This document shows, piece after piece, positions 28,280-37,194 of a stretch of 64,000 nt of DNA (the first letter of the stretch is position 1; each line of letters opens with the position of its first letter). The notes under the pieces are model-generated. The model had not been told where the DNA came from. It made no database searches and was given only the letters and a program-made list of their open reading frames with translations. The stretch covers positions 234,118 through 298,117 of the forward strand of contig NZ_JAGFUX010000001.1 in NCBI RefSeq assembly GCF_017601095.1, written 5' to 3'. The DNA comes from Streptococcus suis. Its GTDB lineage: Bacteria > Bacillota > Bacilli > Lactobacillales > Streptococcaceae. Both the position numbers and the translations under genes were made by a program.

Positions 28280-29053
28280 CTATAAGGACAGACTGCCAGT
28301 CTCAAAAACTGGCCCTTCTTTACACACTCGGACATTTTCATGGTTTTTCCCCTGCTTAGGCTTGACAACACAGGCATAGCAGGCTCCTGTGCCACATGCC
28401 ATCCGCCCCTCAAGAGACAAATAAGCATGAGGATGGTCCTGAAAAGTCTTATCCAGATAAACTAACATCCCCGCTGCACCGCAAGAATAGATGGCTTGAA
28501 AGTCTTCTTTCAAGTTATCAATCACCTTTGCGACAGTTCCTTCCTGACCGTAACTTCCGTCATCAGTGGTCACCAATACATCACCATAAGCTGACAGTTC
28601 TTCTTCTAATATGACCGCATCCTTATGAGCAAATCCAATGACTGATAAAACGCGACATCCTTTTTGAGCAGCCTCTTTTGCGACTTGAACCAGAGGGGGA
28701 ACACCAATCCCTCCTCCAACCAAAAGAACAGCTCTGCCTTTTTCCAAAAAGTCAGTCGGAAATCCCTTACCCAAGGGGCCCAGAACATTCAGGGTCTGTC
28801 CCACTGTCATTTTGGAGAAATAATCCGTCCCCCGTCCTTCCACTCGATAAATCAGGCGGCACTGTCTTGCTGCGGTGTCAATCTGTGAAATCGAAAGAGG
28901 TCTGCGGAGAACCATGGACTGGTCAGGAACTCGAATATGAACGAACTGGCCACAGGACATGCTCTTAACCATATCGCCTTCTAAGATGAGGGAAAAAATC
29001 CCTTTGGCAATCTCCTGCTGCGCAACAATCACTAAATCTTCTTTTAACGCCAT
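28280..29053 (-). CDS. pyrK: Dihydroorotate dehydrogenase B electron-transfer subunit, 257 aa
   Basis: FAD- and 2Fe-2S-containing partner of PyrD. N-terminal FAD domain with MVLRRPLSISQID, NAD domain with VLLVGGGIGVPPLV (about residues 110-123), and the C-terminal cluster cysteines in RMACGTGACYACVVKPK ... NVRVCKEGPVF. ATG 29053 has AAGGAG. First gene of pyrK-pyrD under the upstream attenuator. Confidence 0.96.
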   Translation of the reverse strand: MALKEDLVIVAQQEIAKGIFSLILEGDMVKSMSCGQFVHIRVPDQSMVLRRPLSISQIDTAARQCRLIYRVEGRGTDYFSKMTVGQTLNVLGPLGKGFPTDFLEKGRAVLLVGGGIGVPPLVQVAKEAAQKGCRVLSVIGFAHKDAVILEEELSAYGDVLVTTDDGSYGQEGTVAKVIDNLKEDFQAIYSCGAAGMLVYLDKTFQDHPHAYLSLEGRMACGTGACYACVVKPKQGKNHENVRVCKEGPVFETGSLSL

Positions 29054-29099
29054 CTGTACTCCTTTTCTATTTTCAGGGAAAACAGAAAGGTCGATAGAG

Positions 29100-29152
29100 A
29101 GAAAAAACCTTGCTGGCTAGCAAGGTTACACGAAAAAAGGCAGAATGTGCCT
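29100..29152 (-). terminator. Tandem attenuator terminators before pyrK
   Basis: Two hairpins in the minus-strand leader: AAGGCA / TGCCTT followed by TTTTCG (29134-29152), then AACCTTGCT / AGCAAGGTT followed by TTTTCTC (29100-29127). The second has the stronger stem. Confidence 0.8.
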
Positions 29153-29166
29153 TCTTATTCCTGTTT

Positions 29167-29199
29167 CCTTCTTCGCCTCTCTGGACTCAGTTAAAGGTT
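29167..29199 (-). promoter_or_regulatory. PyrR-binding element of the pyrK leader
   Basis: Same 33-nt core as at 27251-27283, with AGTCCAGAGAGGC as the PyrR loop, about 8 nt after the predicted transcription start. Confidence 0.9.
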
Positions 29200-29209
29200 T
29201 ATTGTTGGC

Positions 29210-29238
29210 ATTATACATTTTTCTTATATTTTTGTCAA
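29210..29238 (-). promoter_or_regulatory. Consensus promoter of pyrK-pyrD
   Basis: TTGACA (29233-29238), 17-nt spacer, TATAAT (29210-29215): a perfect sigma-A match on the minus strand. Its -35 lies within 15 nt of the divergent LysR start. Confidence 0.9.
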
Positions 29239-29242
29239 TTCA

Positions 29243-29251
29243 TGGTACAAT
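29243..29251 (+). promoter_or_regulatory. Extended -10 of the LysR gene; probable leaderless start
   Basis: TGGTACAAT ends 6 nt before ATG 29258, so transcription should begin on the start codon. No Shine-Dalgarno in the gap. Confidence 0.6.
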
Positions 29252-29257
29252 AGAATT

Positions 29258-30163
29258 ATGAGAATACAACAGTTACACTACATTATCAAGATTGCCGAAA
29301 CAGGCAGTATGAACGAAGCTTCTAAGCAGTTATTTATCACCCAGCCAAGCCTGTCTAATGCCGTACGAGACTTGGAAAGAGAGATGGGGATCAAGATTTT
29401 CTACCGCAATCCAAAAGGAATTACCTTGACCAAGGATGGTATGGAGTTTCTTTCCTATGCTCGTCAGGTGGTTGAACAGACTGAGCTATTAGAAGAACGC
29501 TATAAAAATCCTGGTGCCAAGCGGAAACTCTTTAGTGTCTCCTCTCAACACTACGCATTTGTAGTCAATGCCTTCGTCTCTCTCTTAAAAGAGACAGAGA
29601 TGGAAGACTACGAGCTCTTCTTGCGGGAAACGCGGACTTGGGAAATTATCGATGACGTGAAAAACTTCCGTTCAGAGATTGGCGTGCTATTCCTCAATAA
29701 TTTTAACCGGGATGTTCTTTTAAAACTCTTGGACGACAATCGCCTTAGCCACACTCATCTTTTTACTGCTCATCCTCATGTTTTTGTCAGTAAGACCAAT
29801 CCGCTCGCTCAAAAAGAAGTCTTGACTTTGGAAGACTTGGTTGATTTTCCTTATCTCAGTTATGAGCAAGGTATTCACAATTCATTCTATTTTTCAGAAG
29901 AAATCCTCTCTCAAGAACACCATAAAAAGTCCATCGTCGTTTCTGACCGGGCGACTCTCTTTAATCTTTTGATTGGTTTGGATGGCTATACCATCGCAAC
30001 TGGTATCCTTAATTCCAACCTAAATGGTGACAATATCGTGTCCATTCCACTTGATTACGACGACCAGATTGAGTTAGTCTATATCCAGCATGAAAAAACC
30101 ATGCTGTCGGATATGGGTGAACGATTCATCAACTTCCTATTGGAGGAAGTCAAATTCGATTAA
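29258..30163 (+). CDS. LysR-type transcriptional regulator, 301 aa
   Basis: DNA-binding regulator with an N-terminal winged helix (QLHYIIKIAETGSMNEASKQLFITQPSLSNAVRDLE, residues 4-38) and a periplasmic-binding-like effector domain (about 90-300). The sequence closely resembles the streptococcal LysR group often called MetR/CysR-like or CpsY/MtaR-like, which control methionine/cysteine uptake; I cannot choose among them, so I give no symbol. Divergent from pyrK, with promoters back to back; its mRNA appears leaderless. Followed by a strong terminator. Confidence 0.9.
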   Translation: MRIQQLHYIIKIAETGSMNEASKQLFITQPSLSNAVRDLEREMGIKIFYRNPKGITLTKDGMEFLSYARQVVEQTELLEERYKNPGAKRKLFSVSSQHYAFVVNAFVSLLKETEMEDYELFLRETRTWEIIDDVKNFRSEIGVLFLNNFNRDVLLKLLDDNRLSHTHLFTAHPHVFVSKTNPLAQKEVLTLEDLVDFPYLSYEQGIHNSFYFSEEILSQEHHKKSIVVSDRATLFNLLIGLDGYTIATGILNSNLNGDNIVSIPLDYDDQIELVYIQHEKTMLSDMGERFINFLLEEVKFD

Positions 30164-30192
30164 CAAAATCGTTTTACTTGTTGTAATAACAA

Positions 30193-30259
30193 GGATGAAA
30201 GTATTTCTGTAACTTTTCTATACGAATTTACAGAAATCGCTTTCATTCTTTTTTTTTTT
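30193..30259 (+). terminator. LysR gene terminator with long stem and T11
   Basis: GGATGAAAG...TTTCTGTAA pairs with TTTACAGAAA...CTTTCATTC, followed by eleven T. The right arm contains a cre-like sequence and lies at the -35 of glgC. Confidence 0.8.
30232..30245 (-). promoter_or_regulatory. Candidate CcpA cre site upstream of glgC
   Basis: Minus strand TGAAAGCGATTTCT matches the cre consensus TGWAARCGYTWNCW at 13 of 14 positions. It touches the glgC -35 region, suggesting catabolite control of glycogen synthesis. Confidence 0.6.
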
Positions 30260-30260
30260 G

Positions 30261-30269
30261 TGCTATAAT
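30261..30269 (+). promoter_or_regulatory. Extended -10 promoter of glgC-glgD-glgA
   Basis: TGCTATAAT immediately after the T run, about 31 nt before glgC ATG; GGAG is 7 nt upstream of the start. Confidence 0.75.
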
Positions 30270-30299
30270 ATACCTATCATATGTTAAAGGAGTGATGAC

Positions 30300-31427
30300 A
30301 TGGCACAAAATAAATTATTAGCTATGATTCTTGCTGGTGGACGAGGTACTCGTCTAGAGGGTTTGACAAAGAAAGTTGCCAAACCTGCTGTCGCATTCGG
30401 TGGTAAATACCGCATCATCGACTTCCCACTCAGTAACTGTGCAAACTCTGGTATTGATATCGTTGGTGTCTTGACCCAGTATGAACCAGTTTTGCTTAAC
30501 TCTTATGTTGCCCAATCCCAACGTTGGGGATTGGATGTACAGGAATCTGGTGTCTTTGTCCTCCCACCGAGTGAAAAAATCGAAGGCTTTGGACTCTACA
30601 AAGGTACAGCTGATGCCATTACACAAAACATCGACTTTATCGACCTTCATGATCCTGAGTTTGTCTTGATTCTCTCTGGTGACCACATCTACAAGATGAA
30701 TTACGATAAACTCCTTGATACACACGTTCAAAATAAGGCGGATGCAACCATTGCAGTCATTGAAGTCCCAATCAAAGAAGCATCTCGGTTCGGCATTATG
30801 AACACGGATGAAAATTACCGCATTGAAGAATTCGAAGAAAAACCAGAAAATCCAAAGAGCAACCTAGCTTCAATGGGTATCTATATCTTCACTTGGAAGA
30901 CGTTGAAAAAATACCTACAAGAAGACGACAAATTGGACACTTCTTCTCACGATTTCGGACATGATATTATTCCTAAATACTTAGCAGATGGCCGCAAGTT
31001 GATTGCTCATCCATTCCGTGGCTACTGGAAAGACGTGGGTACAGTCAACAGTCTTTGGGAATCCAACATGGACTTGATTGATCATGCAGGAGACCTAGAT
31101 TTGTCAGACCGTACTTGGCGTATTTATTCAGAGGACAAGGGTTCTCCTGCTCAAGTAATTGGTTCTTCTGCTACTGTCAAATCAGCCTATATCGACAAGG
31201 GTGCAATTATTGATGGCTTCGTAGAACACTCTGTGATTTCGACTGATGTTGAAGTTGAGCACGAAGCAATTGTTAAAAACTCTGTTCTCCTTCCAGGTGC
31301 TGTCGTTGGTGAAGGCGCCTCTCTAGACTATGTCATCGTCGCAGAAAATGTCAAAATCGCTGCAGGCGTTACTCTAGCTGGAACAGAAGACCAAATTCTC
31401 CTCATTGATAAGAATGTAACCAAGTAA
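30300..31427 (+). CDS. glgC: Glucose-1-phosphate adenylyltransferase, 375 aa
   Basis: Makes ADP-glucose from glucose-1-phosphate and ATP, the rate-setting step of glycogen synthesis. Nucleotidyltransferase motif [39 protein letters not shown] (residues 9-47), [11 protein letters not shown] with the catalytic Asp, [10 protein letters not shown], and a C-terminal left-handed beta-helix with hexapeptide repeats. Full length. First gene of glgC-glgD-glgA with short gaps of 12-13 nt; GlgC and GlgD form a hetero-oligomer in Firmicutes. Confidence 0.97.
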   Translation: MAQNKLLAMILAGGRGTRLEGLTKKVAKPAVAFGGKYRIIDFPLSNCANSGIDIVGVLTQYEPVLLNSYVAQSQRWGLDVQESGVFVLPPSEKIEGFGLYKGTADAITQNIDFIDLHDPEFVLILSGDHIYKMNYDKLLDTHVQNKADATIAVIEVPIKEASRFGIMNTDENYRIEEFEEKPENPKSNLASMGIYIFTWKTLKKYLQEDDKLDTSSHDFGHDIIPKYLADGRKLIAHPFRGYWKDVGTVNSLWESNMDLIDHAGDLDLSDRTWRIYSEDKGSPAQVIGSSATVKSAYIDKGAIIDGFVEHSVISTDVEVEHEAIVKNSVLLPGAVVGEGASLDYVIVAENVKIAAGVTLAGTEDQILLIDKNVTK

Positions 31428-31439
31428 GAAAGGAAGCTT

Positions 31440-32555
31440 ATGTTAAGAAATACTCTCGGAATCGTCAATATCGAAGGAAACAATGTTCATTTTGGTGATG
31501 TCATGGACCACCGCGGCGTACAAGCTTTCGGTTTCTTGGGACGCTATCGTTTAATCGACTTCCCACTTTCAAACATGTCAAACTCTGGAATCACAGAATT
31601 CCAAGTCTATATGCCTGCAAAAATGCGGTCGACTATCCAGCACGTAGGAACTGGTAAGCATTACAATATCAACAGCAAACGTGGCTCACTGCGTCTTTTA
31701 AATAGTGCGACTGATCCAAATTCCGTTTACCAACACGATATCAATGCCTTTTCAGAAAACATCCACTACATTGAAAATTCAACCAAAGAGTACGTCCTCA
31801 TTGCACCTTCTTACTTTATTTACAGCCAAGATTTTACAAAAGTAATGGCTGAGCATCAAGCAACAGGAGCAGACATTACCGTCTTGTATAAAAATGTATC
31901 GGATGCCAAGGAAAACTTTATTGGTTGTCAAACCTTGAAATTCGGTGACGATAAGCGAGTTATTGCCTTCGAAGAGAACCACGGCAAATACAAAAATCGT
32001 CCCGTTTCACTTGAAGCCTATATCATGAAACGCACTACCTTTATCGAGTTGATTACACGTGCCAACAAGGTGTCTTCCCTCTATTGGCTCAAAGATATTC
32101 TCCGCGATATGGTGGACCAGTACAAGATCATGGGCTATGCCCACCGTGACTTTGTTGCATGCATCAATACCGTTTCTTCTTACTTCAATACTCAGATTGA
32201 ATTGATTGACCAAGACACGCGCAAACTCTTGTTTAAACACGATTGGCCAATCCACACACAAACAAGCGACAGTTCTCCAAGCCTTTATGGCCCACTCGCT
32301 GAAGTAAAACGTTGCTTGATTTCTAACGGTGCAAATATCAATGGTCAAGTCGAAAATTCTGTAATCGACCGGGATGTTGTCATCGAAGAAGGCGTTGTTG
32401 TCAAAAACTCCATCATCTTGAATGGTGTGACCATTAAGAGCGGCGCCAACATTGAGAATGCCATTATCGATAAATCAACCAAGATTATCCATCCAACAGA
32501 TATCAAAGGAAGTACGACTTCACCTGCCTACTTAAAGGCTCACCAGATCATCTAG
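31440..32555 (+). CDS. glgD: GlgD, regulatory ADP-glucose pyrophosphorylase subunit, 371 aa
   Basis: Non-catalytic or weakly active partner of GlgC. It keeps the fold (GRYRLIDFPLSNMSNSGI at residues 32-49, a beta-helix at the C-terminus) but lacks the GGxGxRL nucleotide loop at the N-terminus, which is diagnostic of GlgD: it starts MLRNTLGIVNIEGNNVHFG. ATG 31440 with AAAGGAAG. Between glgC and glgA on one transcript. Confidence 0.95.
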   Translation: MLRNTLGIVNIEGNNVHFGDVMDHRGVQAFGFLGRYRLIDFPLSNMSNSGITEFQVYMPAKMRSTIQHVGTGKHYNINSKRGSLRLLNSATDPNSVYQHDINAFSENIHYIENSTKEYVLIAPSYFIYSQDFTKVMAEHQATGADITVLYKNVSDAKENFIGCQTLKFGDDKRVIAFEENHGKYKNRPVSLEAYIMKRTTFIELITRANKVSSLYWLKDILRDMVDQYKIMGYAHRDFVACINTVSSYFNTQIELIDQDTRKLLFKHDWPIHTQTSDSSPSLYGPLAEVKRCLISNGANINGQVENSVIDRDVVIEEGVVVKNSIILNGVTIKSGANIENAIIDKSTKIIHPTDIKGSTTSPAYLKAHQII

Positions 32556-32568
32556 ATAAGGAGTATCC

Positions 32569-34014
32569 ATGACAAAAAAATCCGTTCTCTTTGTCGCATC
32601 TGAGGGACTGCCATTCATTAAAACAGGTGGCTTGGCCGATGTAATTGGTTCTCTACCAAAAGAGCTAGTTCATCAGGGCTTGGATATTCGTGTCGTCCTT
32701 CCACTCTATAAAAAAATCGCCATCAACAACCATGCTGATTTCGATTATGTTTCTAGTTTTGATGTACGGGCTGGCGATATCCAATCAATGGCCAATGTCT
32801 ATAGCCAGGTAGTTGACGGAGTAACCTTTTACTTCATCGAACACCGTGATTTCTTTGAACGGGATGAACTATATGGTTATGACGATGATGCCATGCGCTT
32901 TGGCTTCTTCCAGCATGCGACTTGTCGACTCTTGGAAGCCCTTCACTTCTTCCCAGATGTTATCCATAGCCATGACTGGCATGCTGCGGCTATCCCCTTC
33001 CTCTGCCGAACTTTCTATAGTTACCGCGAAGAATTCTGCCGCATCAAACACGTCTTTACCATCCATAATCTTGCCTTCCAAGGTATTTTCCATAAACAGG
33101 CCCTTTGGTCTGCTTTGGGAATGAATTATAGTTACTATCTCGATGGCATTGCTCGCTTCCATGATGATTGTATCAGCTTTATGAAGCTTGGTATCCTCTA
33201 TGCAGATAAGGTGACAACTGTTTCTGAGACCTATGCTCGTGAAATCCTGACCGAAGAATTCGGTGAAAATATGCAGCATGTGCTAGAACTTCGGCGCCAT
33301 GACCTCGTCGGTATTGTCAACGGTATTGATTACGATAGTTGGGACAGTCAAACAGATAAACTCTTGGTTGCGAACTATGGTCTCGCTAACCTTTCCGATA
33401 AGAAAAAGAACAAACTCGCACTTCAAGCTCAATTTGGCTTGCCACAAGACGAAAATGTCATCTTGGTCGGAATCGTATCACGCTTGACCTGGCAAAAAGG
33501 ATTCTATCTATTAACAGAAGTTCTTGGCCATCTCCTTCAGGCTCAGGTGCAGTTTGTTATTCTAGGAAATGGTGAAACAGACATTGAAAATGCCTTCCAT
33601 CACTTCAAGCATGCCTATCCTGAAAAATTTGCCTTCTACCGTGGCTACAATGAGCCTCTTGCTCATCAAATCTATGCAGCAAGCGACCTCTTCTTGATGC
33701 CGTCTATGTTTGAACCATGTGGAATCAGTCAGCTCATTTCCATGCACTACGGAACCCTACCTTTAGTTCGTGAGACAGGCGGTTTGGTTGACACTGTAAC
33801 CCCATACCACATCGAAACCAAGGAAGGAACAGGCTTTAGTTTCGGAGGTAAGAACGCCTACGACATGAAACAAGTCTATGATTTTGCCCTTGAAACGTAT
33901 TATACTCGTCCTGCCGATTGGGAAACTATGGTCAAAGAAGCCATGACAAGAGACTTTTCTTGGCAGGCTTCCGCCCAAAAATATATTTGGCTCTACGAGG
34001 AAATTACAGCCTAG
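32569..34014 (+). CDS. glgA: Glycogen synthase (ADP-glucose), 481 aa
   Basis: GT5 enzyme that elongates alpha-1,4-glucan from ADP-glucose. N-terminal ADP-glucose loop KTGGLADVIGSLPKEL (residues 17-32), FTIHNLAFQG, IVSRLTWQKGF, and the catalytic/nucleotide region LMPSMFEPCGISQLISMHYGTLPLVRETGGL. Full length. ATG 32569, AAGGAG. Ends the glgC-D-A transcript at a strong terminator. Confidence 0.97.
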   Translation: MTKKSVLFVASEGLPFIKTGGLADVIGSLPKELVHQGLDIRVVLPLYKKIAINNHADFDYVSSFDVRAGDIQSMANVYSQVVDGVTFYFIEHRDFFERDELYGYDDDAMRFGFFQHATCRLLEALHFFPDVIHSHDWHAAAIPFLCRTFYSYREEFCRIKHVFTIHNLAFQGIFHKQALWSALGMNYSYYLDGIARFHDDCISFMKLGILYADKVTTVSETYAREILTEEFGENMQHVLELRRHDLVGIVNGIDYDSWDSQTDKLLVANYGLANLSDKKKNKLALQAQFGLPQDENVILVGIVSRLTWQKGFYLLTEVLGHLLQAQVQFVILGNGETDIENAFHHFKHAYPEKFAFYRGYNEPLAHQIYAASDLFLMPSMFEPCGISQLISMHYGTLPLVRETGGLVDTVTPYHIETKEGTGFSFGGKNAYDMKQVYDFALETYYTRPADWETMVKEAMTRDFSWQASAQKYIWLYEEITA

Positions 34015-34045
34015 AGAACCTCTAATCGTTCATTTGAAAAAAGAT

Positions 34046-34083
34046 AAACCTTCAACAATCACACTGGTTGTTGGAGGTTTTTA
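34046..34083 (+). terminator. Terminator after glgA
   Basis: AAACCTTCAACAA, 9-nt loop, TTGTTGGAGGTTT then TTAG. A 13-bp stem with one wobble, separating glgA from glgB. Confidence 0.85.
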
Positions 34084-34215
34084 GAAAAAGTATAGCTATT
34101 AGAGCATTCCTCTGAACATTCAATTTCCAAATTCAAACAGGAAGTGGGATTCGTCTACTCACGCTTTCCCAAAATGACAAACTGCCAGCTAGGCTGGTTT
34201 TGTGAAAGGAGATAT

Positions 34216-36072
34216 ATGACCAATTTTAGTGATTTCGACCTCTACCTCATGCAGTCAGGTGAGCATAGCTCCCTCCATGATAAATTCGGTGCCCATTTTG
34301 TCAAAAAAGGGAACAAGATCTTGGGGATCCAGTTTACAGTCTATGCCCCAAATGCTGCCCAGGTATTTGTCATTGGAGATTTTAATGACTGGCAACGGAC
34401 CCACCAGATGGAAAATCAGGGCCAAGGAATTTTCGGCCTCTACGTCCCAGATATTAAGTCCTTGGTATCCTATAAGTATCTATTGGTCACCCACCAGGGA
34501 TGGGAACTATACAAGGCTGACCCTTTTGCGCGTTTTAGCCAACTGCGGCCAGATACTGCTTCCTTAACCTACAACAGCCGCTATAAATTTAAAGATGATG
34601 TCTGGATGTATGAGCGCGTTGATTACAACTTCAAAGAAGCCCCCGTCTCCATCTACGAGGTTCATTTAGGTTCATGGAAACAGAAATTTGCAAATAAAAA
34701 CGAATCGGGGGCACCTGCAGAAGCCTTTTATTCCTACAAGAAAATCGCTCCGCTCTTGATTGACTATGTCAAAGAGAACGGCTATACCCATATCGAACTC
34801 ATGCCTGTCATGGAACATCCACTTGATGCATCTTGGGGCTACCAGGTAACTGGCTATTTCAGTCCAACCAGTCGCTACGGAAAGCCTGATGAACTCAAAT
34901 ACTTGGTGGATCAATGTCATCAAGCTGGTATTGGTGTGATTCTAGACTGGGTTCCACTACATTTCTGCAAGGATGCTCATGGACTCTATCAGTTTGATGG
35001 CAGTTGGTTGTATGAATATCCAGAGGAACACGACCGTGAAAACCGTCAGTGGGGAACTGCCAATTTTGACTTAGGCAAGGGATTCACACGCTCCTTCCTC
35101 CTTTCCAATATCAAATATTGGCTCAAGGAGTTTCATTTTGATGGAATCCGTGTCGATGCCCTCTCCTACTTACTCTACTGGCGTGGAGAAACAGAAGAAA
35201 GTAAAATCAACCATTCCGCTGTTGAATTTATCAAAAGGGTCAATGCCCTCGTCCATCAAGAATTCAAGGGTGTTCTCATGATTGCGGAAGACTCATCCAG
35301 CTATCCGAGAGTTACTCATCCACTCGAACAAGGTGGTATCGGATTCGATATGAAATGGGACCTGGGTTGGATGAACGATACCCTAAAATTCATGGAGCGA
35401 CCATCTATCTACCGCAAGCACCATTCTAATGAATTGACCTTCGGTATGTACTACAACCAAACCGAGCAATTTCTTTTGCCACTATCACACGATGAGGTGG
35501 TCCACGGAAAACTCTCCATCGTTGACAAGATGAATGGCAACTATGAAGATAAGTTCCACCTTGCCCGTGCCTATTACAGCTATTATTTTGCTCATCCAGG
35601 TAAAAAATTGCTCTTTATGGGCAATGAATGGGGCCATATCCGTGAATGGCATGAGTACACAGAAATGGACTGGACCTTGCTAGACTTCCCTGTTCACCAG
35701 TCCTTCCACCAGATGATGAAGGAACTAGCAACTTTCTATCGAGAACACGATGCCTTCTGGAAATACGACTACAAGGCTTATGAAAAAGGCTTCAACTGGG
35801 TTAAGATTGATCCTGAAGCCAATCTCTATGCTTTTTCTCGGACTAGTGATGAGCAAGAGATTCTAGTTGTCAATAATTTTAATGACCAAGACCTTTATGA
35901 TGTTCAGCTTGATCTGCCTGCTGATAGGGAATACAAACTTGTATTCTCATCTAACGCTCTTCCAATCGAGCAATTTACCATCTATCCAGACCAAACTGGT
36001 GTTAAGTTGACCATCCCTCGTTTGACAACCTATTACTTGCAAGCCAAAGTAGCTCCTTTGACTGACAAATAA
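34216..36072 (+). CDS. glgB: 1,4-alpha-glucan branching enzyme, 618 aa
   Basis: GH13 enzyme that makes alpha-1,6 branches in glycogen. An N-terminal CBM48 domain (FTVYAPNAAQVFVIGDFNDW) is followed by the catalytic barrel: DWVPLHF, FHFDGIRVDALSYLLYW with the nucleophile Asp, VLMIAEDSSSYP with the acid/base Glu, and LPLSHDEVVHGK. I use ATG 34216, with AAAGGAG 6 nt upstream; the frame opens 24 codons earlier without family similarity. Lies behind the glgA terminator, so it needs its own promoter, which I cannot place; a small CCAGC / GCTGG hairpin at about 34187-34199 lies in its leader. Confidence 0.96.
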   Translation: MTNFSDFDLYLMQSGEHSSLHDKFGAHFVKKGNKILGIQFTVYAPNAAQVFVIGDFNDWQRTHQMENQGQGIFGLYVPDIKSLVSYKYLLVTHQGWELYKADPFARFSQLRPDTASLTYNSRYKFKDDVWMYERVDYNFKEAPVSIYEVHLGSWKQKFANKNESGAPAEAFYSYKKIAPLLIDYVKENGYTHIELMPVMEHPLDASWGYQVTGYFSPTSRYGKPDELKYLVDQCHQAGIGVILDWVPLHFCKDAHGLYQFDGSWLYEYPEEHDRENRQWGTANFDLGKGFTRSFLLSNIKYWLKEFHFDGIRVDALSYLLYWRGETEESKINHSAVEFIKRVNALVHQEFKGVLMIAEDSSSYPRVTHPLEQGGIGFDMKWDLGWMNDTLKFMERPSIYRKHHSNELTFGMYYNQTEQFLLPLSHDEVVHGKLSIVDKMNGNYEDKFHLARAYYSYYFAHPGKKLLFMGNEWGHIREWHEYTEMDWTLLDFPVHQSFHQMMKELATFYREHDAFWKYDYKAYEKGFNWVKIDPEANLYAFSRTSDEQEILVVNNFNDQDLYDVQLDLPADREYKLVFSSNALPIEQFTIYPDQTGVKLTIPRLTTYYLQAKVAPLTDK

Positions 36073-36097
36073 AAAAACTTGCCTGGCAAGTTTTTTT
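36071..36097. terminator. Bidirectional terminator between glgB and the binding-protein gene
   Basis: AAAAAAACTTGC / GCAAGTTTTTTT inverted repeat with a 3-nt loop between convergent genes. Confidence 0.85.
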
Positions 36098-36103
36098 ATT
36101 TTA

Positions 36104-36916
36104 TTATTCTGAAACGGTGTAGGTTGCTGCTTCTTCTAAGAAGGTTTCAAACTCGCCTGAAGCAACGACTTCTTTGATAACAGCATCAATAGCTGCTTTC
36201 AAATCATCACTTCCTTTTGGCATAGCAATAACTTTTGAGTTCTCTTCCGTTGTTGGGAAGCTAATATTAGCAACCGCAAGATCAGAGTTCTGTGAAACAT
36301 AACCAGCTGCAACAGGAGAGTCCATCAAAACTGCTTCTACTTGACCTGATTTCAATTCATTGACTGCTTCACCCATTAAAGTTAAAGATACGATATTTGC
36401 CATGCTCATCTCAGCTTTGGCATAGGTTTCCTGAGTTGAACCTTTTTGTACCGCAAGGTTTTTACCTGATAGAGCATCTAGACTAGTATAGCTGTCCAAG
36501 TTTGATTGTTGAATCAACAAGACATCTTCGATTTGATAGTAGCTTTCAGAGAAATCGAAAACCTGAGCTCTTTCTTCTGAATAAGAAAGACCTGCAATAG
36601 CAATATCTGCCTTACCTGATTGTACACTTGACAAGACATTGTCAAAACTCATAGATGAGATTTCAAGTTCAACACCCAACTCATCAGCGATTTTTTGTGC
36701 CAAGAGAATATCTGCTCCCACCACTTGGTTTTTTCCATCTACCAAGGTTTGGAATTCAAATGGTGCGTAGTCTGGGCTGGTTGCGACTACCAAGGTCCCT
36801 TTTTCTTGAATTTTTTCAAGAGTTGTTTGACTAGAATCAGTCGATGAAGAGCAAGCTGCCAAGCTAAAACCTGCTATCAATGTAGTAGCTGCAAGTAAAA
36901 TTTTTTTAATTCCCAT
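36104..36916 (-). CDS. Amino-acid ABC transporter substrate-binding lipoprotein, 270 aa
   Basis: Surface lipoprotein that binds an amino acid for import. Signal peptide with lipobox LAAC (Cys21), then a bacterial solute-binding family 3 domain: KGTLVVATSPDYAPFEFQ, VGADILLAQKIADELGVELEI, FDNVLSSVQSGKADIAIAGLSYSEERAQVFDFS. No permease or ATPase gene lies next to it, so it must pair with a transporter elsewhere. Paralog of the protein at 40280. ATG 36916 with AAAGGA. Ligand unknown; cluster 3 resembles polar or basic amino acid binders. Confidence 0.92.
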   Translation of the reverse strand: MGIKKILLAATTLIAGFSLAACSSSTDSSQTTLEKIQEKGTLVVATSPDYAPFEFQTLVDGKNQVVGADILLAQKIADELGVELEISSMSFDNVLSSVQSGKADIAIAGLSYSEERAQVFDFSESYYQIEDVLLIQQSNLDSYTSLDALSGKNLAVQKGSTQETYAKAEMSMANIVSLTLMGEAVNELKSGQVEAVLMDSPVAAGYVSQNSDLAVANISFPTTEENSKVIAMPKGSDDLKAAIDAVIKEVVASGEFETFLEEAATYTVSE

Positions 36917-36978
36917 GATATCATAATCCTTTGTTTCTTTTTCTTCCCCCCTAGATCCAATCTCTTAGGGATGAGTCT

Positions 36979-37018
36979 ATTGTAAATGAATTTTATTCAC
37001 TTGTCAACAAATTTGTTG
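36979..37018 (-). promoter_or_regulatory. Promoter of the binding-protein gene with a palindrome at the -35
   Basis: TTGACA (37002-37007), 17-nt spacer, TACAAT (36979-36984). The perfect palindrome CAACAAATTTGTTG at 37005-37018 overlaps the -35 and is an operator candidate. Confidence 0.7.
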
Positions 37019-37130
37019 TATTTTTATTCAATTTTTTTGCATATTTTTGCAAATATTCAAGTTTTTCTGGATAAAAACCTGCAAAATTGCTTACTTTCTT
37101 CTTTTTTTTAGCTTTCTCTAGTAGGATTTC

Positions 37131-37159
37131 TTGCATAGAAAATTAGTATATTATATAAT
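37131..37159 (+). promoter_or_regulatory. Promoter of the ABC exporter operon
   Basis: TTGCAT (37131-37136), 17-nt spacer, TATAAT (37154-37159), about 36 nt before ATG 37195. Confidence 0.8.
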
Positions 37160-37164
37160 ATACT
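37145..37164. promoter_or_regulatory. Perfect 20-bp palindrome over the -10
   Basis: AGTATATTATATAATATACT is fully self-complementary and covers the -10 hexamer, as a repressor operator would. No regulator gene adjoins the operon. Its AT content makes some chance symmetry possible, but 10 matched base pairs in a promoter are noteworthy. Confidence 0.65.
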
Positions 37165-37194
37165 TGCAAATACAAAAAAATATAAGGAGAAGAC

